This document shows positions 8,156 through 16,661 of a stretch of DNA of 17,350 nucleotides, in pieces. The number at the start of each line of letters is the position of its first letter. The first letter of the stretch is position 1. The position numbers were made by a program, and so were the translations under genes. Source of the stretch: CAWHOW01 sp050013795 (GTDB taxonomy: Bacteria; Bacteroidota; Bacteroidia; Bacteroidales; CG2-30-32-10); NCBI GenBank assembly GCA_050013795.1, contig JBEKEO010000124.1, positions 1 to 17,350 on the forward strand, given 5' to 3'. The notes beneath the pieces were generated by a model, which saw nothing but the letters and a program-made list of their open reading frames with translations, was not told the DNA's origin and searched no databases.

Positions 8156-8607
8156 ATATTTATCTTTTTATTAGTTAATAGCATAAATAGTGATACAAAA
8201 TTAAAAATAATTTAATCATGAATTTAATAACTAGTATGAAATTGTTAATATTAATAAGGCTTCCGCCATACTCAGCATTATTGTTCCCGATTTATCAGTG
8301 ATACCATTAAGTATTCATTTTATTGATATCGAGGACGACACAACTTCATGGGTAAATATAGGAATCGCCCAATATTTCGGATTGAGGTCAATAAGGGTGA
8401 ATAAAAATGATTTAAGGATTGAGTGACTAAAATTTGGAGCAATTGACAAATTATTGAATTTTATTCATAATTATTGGGCTTCTGGCAATTACATTCTTTC
8501 TAGTTATAATAAATACATTCAGCAGCCTTCAATCTAAAATGTTTAGATCATTCTCACGCAGTTTACCTGAAGCTTTCCGGAGAAAGCGTGTAATTATTTC
8601 CACTATT
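8156..8607. other. Intergenic stretch with a possible decayed reading frame
   Basis: No intact gene is seen. On the + strand, frame 8235-8426 is open for 63 codons (contains DDTTSWVNIGIAQYFGLR) but has a stop just before it and no ATG. After a TGA at 8424 the same frame continues for 36 more codons to TAA at 8535 (contains LLNFIHNYWASGNYIL). It may be a gene remnant or chance in AT-rich DNA. Confidence 0.3.
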
Positions 8608-8880
8608 ATCGCGCGAACAATTATTCTAATCACTTCAATCGTTGTTCAGATCATTTCAACAGTTGTTCAAATCACTTCAACAGTTGTTCGAATCACTTCA
8701 ACAGTTGTTCTAATCACTTCAACAGTTGTTCTAATCACTTCAACAGTTGTTCTAATCACTTCAATCGTTGTTCAAATCACTTCAACAGTTGTTCGAATCA
8801 CTTCAATCGTTGTTCAAATCATTTCAATTGTTGTTCAAATCATTTCAATTGTTGTTCAACTCGTTCCAATCGTTGTGCAC
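8608..8880. repeat. Tandem array of a 21-bp unit (13 units)
   Basis: Thirteen 21-base units abut without spacers. Eleven (8629-8859) are near-identical around the core TCACTTCAACAGTTGTTC; the outer two (8608-8628 and 8860-8880) are degenerate. Among the eleven, only unit columns 5, 11, 12, 20 and 21 vary; the other 16 are invariant. Units at 8692-8754 are three identical copies, a sign of recent slippage or unequal crossing-over. The period is a multiple of three and equals about two helical turns. It lies 178 bases before the start of the large adhesin gene. A minisatellite is certain; whether it is coding or regulatory is not settled. Confidence 0.95.
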
Positions 8881-8998
8881 GTATTCGTACTGCAGTTAAA
8901 ATATACAACAATGACTTTTAACCTGAAATCCTTATTTATCTCAGTATAGATCAATATTTATCAGGGTTTTAGACCTTATATTGAATAATGACCGATTT

Positions 8999-9032
8999 TT
9001 TGTTAATATTGTTAAAATTCTTGATATATTTG
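8999..9032 (+). promoter_or_regulatory. Promoter of the adhesin operon
   Basis: TTTG (8999-9002) and TATATTTG (9025-9032) match the Bacteroidota -33 and -7 elements (TAnnTTTG) with a 22-base spacer. The -7 element ends 25 bases before ATG 9058, leaving a short leader. Confidence 0.65.
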
Positions 9033-9057
9033 CGAGTGAAACAAAAAAATATATAAT

Positions 9058-12000
9058 ATGAAAAACAGAGTTTTTACTATATTAATTATTTTTTCTATTG
9101 TTTTTTGTTTTAAAAACAAAGTCATGTCACAGGCACAATTCCAGATTGATTATGCTACCACAGGGACAATGGATATGGATATTTTTGCCGGTGTTAAGAA
9201 AACGCCGACCGGCTATGCAATAGCAGGATTTGTTAATGGAGTTTCTTATATAACTGGAGGCTTCCCTTCGCTTCTTATAATGACTGATACGTCTGGTGCA
9301 TTTACTTCAGGTCGCCAATATCAAGATAATAATTTTATTCCTACAACTCCCCTATTAGCCAATGACCTTCAAACAACCAGCTCAGGCGGCTTTATTATGA
9401 CAGGCGCCTTTGGTTCTAAGGCTATGCTGCTTAAAGTAAATTCTTCCGGTAGTACAACAGTATTCTCTAAAACATATGGTAATTCTAATGAATTTGGCAA
9501 TGCTGTAAAAGAACTTTCAGCCGGTGGGTATATTGTGGCAGGTACTACAAAGATGAAAAGTCTGAATCCCGACAAGGATTCATTAAGCATATTTGTTTTT
9601 AAAACCGATGCCAGTGGAAATTACACATGGGGTAGGACATATACGCTTATCAGTGTCCCTGTTTTTGATAGCCAGGATGAGGTTCTTGATGCGGCAGAAC
9701 TATCGGATGGATACGCTTTTGCAGGATATAACAGTCAAAATAATACTACTGATACCACAACAAATATTTTGGTTTTTAAAACTGATTTCAACGGCACTCT
9801 TCAATGGATGAAGTCATACGGTGATTTAGGTTCTAACGAAGGAGCTTATTCTATTAAACTTTTATCAAACGGTGATTTGCTTGTAGGCGGATATACTGAT
9901 AAAGTGGGTATTGCCAGCAGTATTGCTGTTTTGGAAATAAATGCTTCAAATGGCAATATAGTTACTTCCAGCGCTTATGGTGTTGGCGGATTAGCCGATC
10001 AACTAGGTTCTATTCAGCAGACAAGTTCTGGATTTGCCATTGTAGGCTGGACAGTAGGTTTAAACTACAAGAGTTTTCTTTTAACACTCAATTCAACTTA
10101 TGCTCCTGTTATTGCAGAAACTTATAATTCGTTTATTGGAGGAATATTTACCAAAGGTGAAAAGGTTCCGGGAGGATACGTAATTGGCAGCATGATTGGA
10201 ACTACAAGTTATCAGTTGCATATGATAAAGACTGATAACAATGGAAGCAGTGGAGGAAGTTGTACCCAGGCTAGTGTTACACCTATTCAATATTCCTATT
10301 CACCACCGGTAACAACAATCACTCCCACAGTATATAGCGTAGGTAGTTCAAGTAATTGCTCTTTAAGTAATAAATCTATTTCTCCTACAACCACGGTTGA
10401 ATGTGCAGTATTACCGCTAAGTGCAAATGCCGGAACCAATCAAACAATCTGCAGTGGGACGGCCACAACTATAGGAGGATCGCCAACAGCAAGTAATGGT
10501 ACACCAGGTTATACTTATTCATGGGCTTCTTCACCTGCCGGATTTACATCATCAGCAGCCAATCCTGTAGTATCACCTACAACTACTACAACATACACTG
10601 TAACAGTAACTGATGCTACACCTTCAACAGCAAGTAGTTCGGTTGTAGTAACGGTTAACTCATTGCCGGTTGCAACGGCAGCCAACAATGGACCTGTATG
10701 CGCCGGTACAACATTGAGCCTAACTGGGGGGCCGGCAAGTATGTCAAGTTACGCATGGAGCGGCCCGAATTCTTTTACCAGCACTTCACAAAATCCTACT
10801 GTTTCAACAAGCGCCACTGCTGCAATGTCGGGCACGTATACAATCACTGTGACAAACTCCAACGGCTGTAAAGATACCATAAGCACTTATGTTACAGTTA
10901 AACCATTGCCAGTAGCAACGGCAACCAATAATGGACCTATATGTGTAGGTGCTACCTTGAGTCTTACAGGGGGACCAGGAAGTATGTCAAGTTACTCATG
11001 GAGCGGTCCGCTTTCTTATACCAGCACTACACAAAGCCCCACTGTTTCAACGAGCGCCACTACTGCCATGTCGGGAACCTATACGCTTACAGTGACCAAT
11101 TCAAGCGGTTGCAAGGATACTATTAGCACTTATGTTACCGTTAATCCTTTGCCAATAGCTAATGCGGGAACTAATGACACTCTCTGCGCCGGTAAATCAA
11201 CGACACTAAATGCAAGCGGCGGAGGGACATATTCATGGGGCCCTTCCACAGGTTTAAGCTCCACTACCAGTGCAAGCCCTGTTGCAACCCCTACAGCTAC
11301 TACAATTTATACGGTAACTGTTACAGGTGGTATTGGTTGTTCAGCAAGTGCCAGTGTAGAAGTTAAAATTAATCCTTTACCAATTCCTAACCTTGGGCCT
11401 GATGTCGGAACCTGTACAGGCCATAGTATTAACCTTCATGCTTCCGGAGGTGGTATTTATGCATGGAGTCCTTCTACAGGCTTAAGTTGTATAACCTGTG
11501 CCAATCTTATTGCTTCACCCAGTGATACAACCACATATACTGTAACGGTTACCAGTGCTGCCGGTTGTTCAAATACTGATACTATTACTGTGAATGTTTA
11601 TAATGCACCCACTGCAAATGCCGGGAGTAATGTGGCTATTTGTAAAGGTTCATCTACTACTCTTACCGCTTCGGGAGGAGGTGCTGGTGGTTCTTACTCA
11701 TGGAGTCCGGCAACAGGTTTAAGTTCTTCTACTATATCAAACCCGGTTGCAAGCCCCACTGCAACTTCTACTTATACTGTAACTGTTACTGATGTAGCAG
11801 GATGTTCTGCAACAGCCAGCGTGAATGTAAAAGTAAATCCTCTACCTGTTGCTAATGCAGGCACTAATGCCACTATCTGCCCGGCTGGTTCTACAACGCT
11901 TAATGCAACAGGCGCAGGTATCGGAGGCACTTACTCATGGAATCCGGCATCCACTTTGTCCAATGCTAATATCTTTGATCCTGTTGCTTCACCGACTGTT

Positions 12001-13251
12001 ACGACTATTTATTCAGTTACTGCGACAGATACGAATGGATGTTCAAATACAAGTAATGTTACCATTACAGTAAATGTACCTAGTGCCAGTGCAGGTTCCA
12101 ACGTTTCTATTTGCCTCGGTACATCAACAACGCTTCATGCAAGCGGAGGTTCAACATATGCCTGGAGTCCCGGGACAGATTTAAGTTCAGTCACTTCTTC
12201 AACCCCTGTAGCAAACCCGACTACTACTACCACATATACCGTTACAGCTATTAATTCATCTGGTTGTACAGCATCAGCCAGTATTGTTGTTACAGTAAAT
12301 CCATTACCTACTGCTAATGCAGGTAGTAATGCTACAATATGCGACGGGGCTTCCACCACACTTAATGCTACCGGTGCTGGTGTTGGAGGCACTTATTCAT
12401 GGAGTCCTGCGACAGGGCTTAGCGCTACTAACATAAATAACCCTATTGCCAGCCCAACTTCCACAACACATTATTCGGTTACTGTTACAAATGCTAATGG
12501 TTGTACTGCATCGGCTAATGTTATAATAAATGTTAATCTTTCACCTCATGCTTTTGCTGGACCAGACACTTCAATCTGTGTAGGTAGTTCGGTTACTTTA
12601 ACTGCTGGCGGAGGAGGTTCATATCACTGGAATACAGGTGATACCGGTGCTAGCGTAACTTATACTCCGGGGATTACTTCAACATATATTGTTACTGTTT
12701 CATACTCTAATGGATGTTCATCATCTGCTGATGTTGTTGTGACAGTTAACTCTATTCCTCCTGCCGTAACCCTTACTGAAAATCCATCCGACCTTGCCTA
12801 TGTTGACCAGATTATTACTTTTACAGCATCGCCAAACATTTATCCTCTCTATAATTTTTATGTTAATCATATACTTGTTCAGTCTAGTTCGAGTAATGTT
12901 TATCAAACAGATACACTTACTAATAATTCAGTTGTTTCCGTAACTGTTTCTAAAAACGACTGTATAAGTAATATTGATACGATTCTGGTAGAAATTAAAC
13001 CAATTCCAAATGCATTTATTCCTAATGGTGATAATATTTTAAATAAAACATTTGTCCCTGGATTAAACCTCACAGTTTTCAACCGCTGGGGGCAAAAATT
13101 ATATGAAGGCAATGATGGGTGGGATGGAAAATTTCACGGCACACTTGTTTCTCCTGGAACTTATTATTATATTATAAAACTTTCTAATCTGAAAAATGCT
13201 ATAACTGAAATCAAGAAAGGTTCGGTTACTGTTATTGGAACTGAGAATTAA
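9058..13251 (+). CDS. Giant surface adhesin-like protein, Ig/PKD-like repeats, type B T9SS domain
   Basis: A 1397-residue secreted protein. The signal peptide (about 1-25, ending MSQA) precedes a propeller-like region (about 30-430) of recurring GGYIVAG and LVFKTDFNGTLQW type strands. Ten Ig/PKD-like repeats of 71-85 residues follow (about 455-1235), in the style ANAGTNxTICxG, YSWSPATGLS, PVASPTATTTYTVTVT, GCSA, VNPLP. Most repeats carry one Cys early (TIC) and one late (GC), probably a disulfide pair. Repeats 2 and 3 (539-619, 620-700) are close duplicates. A divergent module (1236-1314) leads to a type B sorting domain (about 1315-1397: PNAFIPNGD, LTVFNRWGQKLYEG, WDGKFHG, GTYYYIIKL). Type B cargo such as SprB depends on PorP/SprF proteins, and one is encoded two genes downstream. 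Expected role: adhesion or gliding-type surface contact. The ligand is unknown. Confidence 0.9.
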   Translation: MKNRVFTILIIFSIVFCFKNKVMSQAQFQIDYATTGTMDMDIFAGVKKTPTGYAIAGFVNGVSYITGGFPSLLIMTDTSGAFTSGRQYQDNNFIPTTPLLANDLQTTSSGGFIMTGAFGSKAMLLKVNSSGSTTVFSKTYGNSNEFGNAVKELSAGGYIVAGTTKMKSLNPDKDSLSIFVFKTDASGNYTWGRTYTLISVPVFDSQDEVLDAAELSDGYAFAGYNSQNNTTDTTTNILVFKTDFNGTLQWMKSYGDLGSNEGAYSIKLLSNGDLLVGGYTDKVGIASSIAVLEINASNGNIVTSSAYGVGGLADQLGSIQQTSSGFAIVGWTVGLNYKSFLLTLNSTYAPVIAETYNSFIGGIFTKGEKVPGGYVIGSMIGTTSYQLHMIKTDNNGSSGGSCTQASVTPIQYSYSPPVTTITPTVYSVGSSSNCSLSNKSISPTTTVECAVLPLSANAGTNQTICSGTATTIGGSPTASNGTPGYTYSWASSPAGFTSSAANPVVSPTTTTTYTVTVTDATPSTASSSVVVTVNSLPVATAANNGPVCAGTTLSLTGGPASMSSYAWSGPNSFTSTSQNPTVSTSATAAMSGTYTITVTNSNGCKDTISTYVTVKPLPVATATNNGPICVGATLSLTGGPGSMSSYSWSGPLSYTSTTQSPTVSTSATTAMSGTYTLTVTNSSGCKDTISTYVTVNPLPIANAGTNDTLCAGKSTTLNASGGGTYSWGPSTGLSSTTSASPVATPTATTIYTVTVTGGIGCSASASVEVKINPLPIPNLGPDVGTCTGHSINLHASGGGIYAWSPSTGLSCITCANLIASPSDTTTYTVTVTSAAGCSNTDTITVNVYNAPTANAGSNVAICKGSSTTLTASGGGAGGSYSWSPATGLSSSTISNPVASPTATSTYTVTVTDVAGCSATASVNVKVNPLPVANAGTNATICPAGSTTLNATGAGIGGTYSWNPASTLSNANIFDPVASPTVTTIYSVTATDTNGCSNTSNVTITVNVPSASAGSNVSICLGTSTTLHASGGSTYAWSPGTDLSSVTSSTPVANPTTTTTYTVTAINSSGCTASASIVVTVNPLPTANAGSNATICDGASTTLNATGAGVGGTYSWSPATGLSATNINNPIASPTSTTHYSVTVTNANGCTASANVIINVNLSPHAFAGPDTSICVGSSVTLTAGGGGSYHWNTGDTGASVTYTPGITSTYIVTVSYSNGCSSSADVVVTVNSIPPAVTLTENPSDLAYVDQIITFTASPNIYPLYNFYVNHILVQSSSSNVYQTDTLTNNSVVSVTVSKNDCISNIDTILVEIKPIPNAFIPNGDNILNKTFVPGLNLTVFNRWGQKLYEGNDGWDGKFHGTLVSPGTYYYIIKLSNLKNAITEIKKGSVTVIGTEN
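10672..11157 (+). repeat. Recent tandem duplication of Ig-like modules inside the adhesin
   Basis: Two consecutive 81-codon modules (residues 539-619 at 10672-10914 and 620-700 at 10915-11157) share most residues, including NNGP, SLTGGP, SMSSY, MSGTYT and GCKDTISTYVTV. They differ from the other eight repeats, so they arose by a later duplication than the rest. Confidence 0.85.
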
Positions 13252-13263
13252 TTAAATTTAACT

Positions 13264-15693
13264 ATGAATATGAAAAAAATTACATTATTGATTTCGGGAA
13301 TTGTGCTTATTAATTTTCTTTCAGCACAAACACTATTACAAAAAGCTGATTCGGTATTTTCAAAGAATAAGGATTATGCAACTTCGATTAATTTATATAA
13401 TAAAGCCTTGAAAAAAGCCACTCATGACCAAACAAAATATATTAATTTTCAATTGGGAGAATGTTACAGGAACATAAATAACTATACCGAAGCAATTAAC
13501 TGGTATCAAAAGGCTATAAACAGCGGGACGGATACTGCTGTTGTATATTTACATCTTGGAGAAATGCTTATCATGTCAGGCGATTTTGCAAATGCAAAAT
13601 CAAATATTGAAAAATACATCAGCTTAAAGCCTAATGACAATATTGCCAAAATACGACTGGAATCATGTAATTTAAGCATGCAAGAGCAGAAAATAAAACC
13701 ACTTTTTGAAGTGAAAGATCAAACAGAGTTAAGTTCTCCTGCAAGCGATTACAGTATATCTTATTTTAAAAGTAATAAAGTGATTATTTCTTCAACAAGG
13801 ACTGATAAAAATACTAAATTGGACCCATCTACAATGCAGAGCAATTCTGATTTGTTTGAATCGACATATGATCCTCAGAAAAATGAATGGAGCAAACCTT
13901 CAAAAGTGAAAGGAACAATTAATACTAGTTTTAACGAAGGTACTTTTAGTTTTGACTCAATTCAAAAGTATGGTTATTATTCTCAGTGTAATGGAAAATC
14001 TGGTAAGGATAAGCAATGCAATATAATGTATGCTCATTACAATGAATCTACTAATACATGGGAAAACTCTAAATTATTCGATTTTAACAGTCAGGATTTT
14101 CGCTCTCAACAACAGGCCATCACTTCTGATGGTAATACTATGTATTTTGCGTCAGATATGCCAGGCGGATATGGCGGATCAGATCTCTATATTATAAAAA
14201 AAGTAGGAGGAGTATGGGGGAAACCTGTTAACTTAGGTGCTACCATTAATTCCATCGGCAATGAAGGTTTCCCTTTTATTTCTGGCGATACTTTATTGGT
14301 GTTTGCTTCTGACGGATTACCCGGATTTGGAGGATTGGATATCTTCGAGTGTTCAATAAAAGGTGGAAAGATTTCCAAACCTGTTAATATGATGCCCCCT
14401 ATTAATTCAAGTGCTGATGATTTCGGCCTAGTTTTTAAAAGCTCAAAAAATGCAGGTTTCTTTTGCAGTAACAGGCCCGGCGGCTTAGGCGATGATGACA
14501 TTTATTCTTACGATTTAATTCCTGTAATATTAACTGCATCCGGAAGTGTAAAAGACAAAGCTTCTGGCAAAAATCTTGATTATGCCATGGCGGTATTCAT
14601 GGGAAGCGATGGAAGTATTGATTCGGCTTTTACTGATTCTAAAGGAGAATATATATATTCTAAACTTAAACCAAATGTTACATATTCAATAAGGGTTACT
14701 AAGGATGGATATTTAAACGACAGCAAAACCCTTGCAGTTGGAAAAGAACTTTATTCTAAAACTTATAATAAATCAACAGGAAAAGACCTGGATTTCACTT
14801 TGATAAAGATTACAAAAGAAGAAGTTAAGATAGATAATATCTATTACGATTATGATAAAGCTGACATTCGTGAAGAATCAAAGTTAGAACTTAACAAACT
14901 TGTGAATATACTGAAAGAAACACCTGATGTTAAATTGCAGATCAACTCTCACTGTGATGAAAGAGGCGAACCCAATTATAATACAGAACTTTCACAAAGA
15001 AGGGCACAATCGGTTGTTGATTACCTTATCTCAAAAGGGATAAGTTCTGATAGATTATTTGCAAAAGGTTATGGCTTTTCAATGCCTTTGATAAAACATG
15101 CTAAAACTGAAGAACAACACCAGATGAACCGAAGAACAACCTTTAAAATCCTTAACTCTTCAGAAATTGGAAAAACAAGATATACATACATTTATCCACC
15201 AGTGAACAATCAGGTACAAGACAGTACAACGACTACTATTACCACACCTATTACAACAACATCTAATAATAATGTTAATAATTCTACTACTTCTTCACCT
15301 ATAGCAAATGTTACAACAACTACTCAGGCAGTAACACCAGTTACAACAACTCCACAAGTTACCTCACCTCAAATAAATACATCAGCCAATATTGGAGTTA
15401 TTACGACTCAGAACAATTCTACTACAAATTCACCTGATAATAAAACTGTAACTGCTCCTGCTGTTCATAAATTTTTTGTTATTGCGGGATCTTATCCTTC
15501 AAAAAAAGGCGCTGAAGGTGCTGTATCATTATTGAAAACAACTGGTTTTAAAGATGCTGAAGTGGTGGGATTATCGCCTTCCGGAAGCTGGCGTATTGCA
15601 TTTGCAGGTTATGCAACGAGAGCAGAAGCAATGGATGAACTTGCCAAGTTCAGACAGACTAATTCTTCTGCATGGGTATTTGAAAAGAAATAA
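13264..15693 (+). CDS. TPR-PD40-OmpA-SPOR envelope protein (PorE-like layout)
   Basis: An 809-residue exported protein, probably periplasmic on the inner face of the outer membrane. In order: signal peptide (about 1-21, FLSAQ; no lipobox Cys), TPR region (about 26-135), three PD40-like turns (SDMPGGYGGSDLYI 298-311, SDGLPGFGGLDIF 349-361, SNRPGGLGDDDIY 402-414), a carboxypeptidase-regulatory-like domain (about 424-490), an OmpA peptidoglycan-binding domain (about 521-630; HCDERGEPNYN and LSQRRAQSVVDYL hold the Asp and Arg that bind diaminopimelate), a Thr/Asn-rich linker (650-734) and a SPOR domain (735-809). TPR-PD40-CRD-OmpA is the layout of T9SS component PorE; the added SPOR domain is unusual. 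It starts 12 bases after the adhesin gene and has no promoter of its own. MNMKK or MKK (13270) may be the start. Expected role: anchoring the secretion or adhesin complex to the cell wall. Confidence 0.9.
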   Translation: MNMKKITLLISGIVLINFLSAQTLLQKADSVFSKNKDYATSINLYNKALKKATHDQTKYINFQLGECYRNINNYTEAINWYQKAINSGTDTAVVYLHLGEMLIMSGDFANAKSNIEKYISLKPNDNIAKIRLESCNLSMQEQKIKPLFEVKDQTELSSPASDYSISYFKSNKVIISSTRTDKNTKLDPSTMQSNSDLFESTYDPQKNEWSKPSKVKGTINTSFNEGTFSFDSIQKYGYYSQCNGKSGKDKQCNIMYAHYNESTNTWENSKLFDFNSQDFRSQQQAITSDGNTMYFASDMPGGYGGSDLYIIKKVGGVWGKPVNLGATINSIGNEGFPFISGDTLLVFASDGLPGFGGLDIFECSIKGGKISKPVNMMPPINSSADDFGLVFKSSKNAGFFCSNRPGGLGDDDIYSYDLIPVILTASGSVKDKASGKNLDYAMAVFMGSDGSIDSAFTDSKGEYIYSKLKPNVTYSIRVTKDGYLNDSKTLAVGKELYSKTYNKSTGKDLDFTLIKITKEEVKIDNIYYDYDKADIREESKLELNKLVNILKETPDVKLQINSHCDERGEPNYNTELSQRRAQSVVDYLISKGISSDRLFAKGYGFSMPLIKHAKTEEQHQMNRRTTFKILNSSEIGKTRYTYIYPPVNNQVQDSTTTTITTPITTTSNNNVNNSTTSSPIANVTTTTQAVTPVTTTPQVTSPQINTSANIGVITTQNNSTTNSPDNKTVTAPAVHKFFVIAGSYPSKKGAEGAVSLLKTTGFKDAEVVGLSPSGSWRIAFAGYATRAEAMDELAKFRQTNSSAWVFEKK

Positions 15694-15696
15694 TTT

Positions 15697-15727
15697 TTTG
15701 TTAGTATTGAAATATAAATTAACTTTG
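15697..15727 (+). promoter_or_regulatory. Near-ideal Bacteroidota promoter of the PorP/SprF gene
   Basis: TTTG (15697-15700) and TAACTTTG (15720-15727) match the -33 and -7 consensus exactly, with a 19-base spacer. The -33 element starts 3 bases after the stop of the preceding gene, and ATG 15750 is 22 bases past the -7 element. Confidence 0.75.
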
Positions 15728-15749
15728 TAAAACCATAATAAACCGAAAC

Positions 15750-16661
15750 ATGAAAAAACTATTCATCACCCTGTTGTTCCTGTTTTCACTACAAATGATG
15801 AGCATAGCTCAAAATGATATACAGTTCAGCAACTATATGTTTAGTGAGATTACTTATAATCCTGCTATGGCTGGAAATTCAAGCACACTTGATGCAACAC
15901 TACTTGCTCGTCAGCAATGGACTGGTTTTGCACAGGCTCCAGAAACTGAATTATTCACTGCGAATTGCTACGTAGATAAATTGTCAGGCGGAGTTGGACT
16001 TAGCTTTATCAATGATAAACTGGGTTTTGAGAATAGCCAGAATTTAAAACTTATGTATGCATACCAGTTAAGAATTACTGAAAAAAGCCGCCTTTCTTTC
16101 GGACTTGCTTTTGGGGTATTGAATTATTCTTTACAAGGTTCACAACTGATCTATAATGACATGACAGATCCAAATGATGTACTTACTACCCAGCACAAAG
16201 CAAAACCTGATTTTGATTTTGGTGTTGCATACAATGCATCAAATTATGCTATTGGGCTTTCATCCACACATATTGATCAATCTCTATCAAGCGCTACAGT
16301 ATTAGATGCACCAAGGCATTATTACCTTTATGCAAAATACAAGATAAAAGCTGCTGAAAAAATAAACGTCATTCCTTCCATACAGGTAAGAAGTGCTATG
16401 TTTATTACTCAATTCGAAGTTTCTGCTTTGATGTATTATGCAAGCCGATTTTGGATAGGGGCTTCTTACAGACCGAAAGATGCTGTTGTGGGTCTTATTG
16501 GTGTGGAAATTACTAAGAATTTCCGCGTGGGTTATTCATACGACTATAATTCAGGACCAGTAAAATCATATAGTGGTGGATCGCATGAAATATTAGTTAT
16601 GGGATCGTTCAATGTATCCCCAAAAATTGTTCCAACAAAGACTCCAAGGTTCTTTAATTAA
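15750..16661 (+). CDS. PorP/SprF-family type IX secretion outer-membrane protein
   Basis: A 303-residue outer-membrane beta-barrel protein. It has a signal peptide (about 1-21, ending MSIAQ). The family hallmarks follow: DIQFSNYMFSEITYNPAMAG (residues 23-42), RQQW (54-57), then alternating amphipathic strands (GGVGLSFINDKLGF, LSFGLAFGVLNYSL, FDFGVAYN, FWIGASYR, FRVGYSYDYNSG) and an end in PRFFN. In Flavobacterium and relatives, SprF/PorP proteins are needed to export or attach type B CTD proteins encoded nearby, which suits its place behind a type B adhesin. It has its own promoter and so may be made in excess over the adhesin or also serve other type B cargo, such as the one encoded at the right edge. 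Assignment to the family is firm; the specific cargo is inferred. Confidence 0.9.
   Translation: MKKLFITLLFLFSLQMMSIAQNDIQFSNYMFSEITYNPAMAGNSSTLDATLLARQQWTGFAQAPETELFTANCYVDKLSGGVGLSFINDKLGFENSQNLKLMYAYQLRITEKSRLSFGLAFGVLNYSLQGSQLIYNDMTDPNDVLTTQHKAKPDFDFGVAYNASNYAIGLSSTHIDQSLSSATVLDAPRHYYLYAKYKIKAAEKINVIPSIQVRSAMFITQFEVSALMYYASRFWIGASYRPKDAVVGLIGVEITKNFRVGYSYDYNSGPVKSYSGGSHEILVMGSFNVSPKIVPTKTPRFFN

Noticed and set aside
8608..8880. CRISPR array
   Set aside because: Units abut with no spacers, are only 21 bp, and no cas gene is present.
8539..8949. ATG-initiated open frame of 136 codons across the repeat array (I-T-S-T-V-V-x repeats)
   Set aside because: Variation among units falls mostly on first and second codon positions in this frame, the product has no recognisable domain, and an open frame is automatic when a 21-bp unit lacks a stop.
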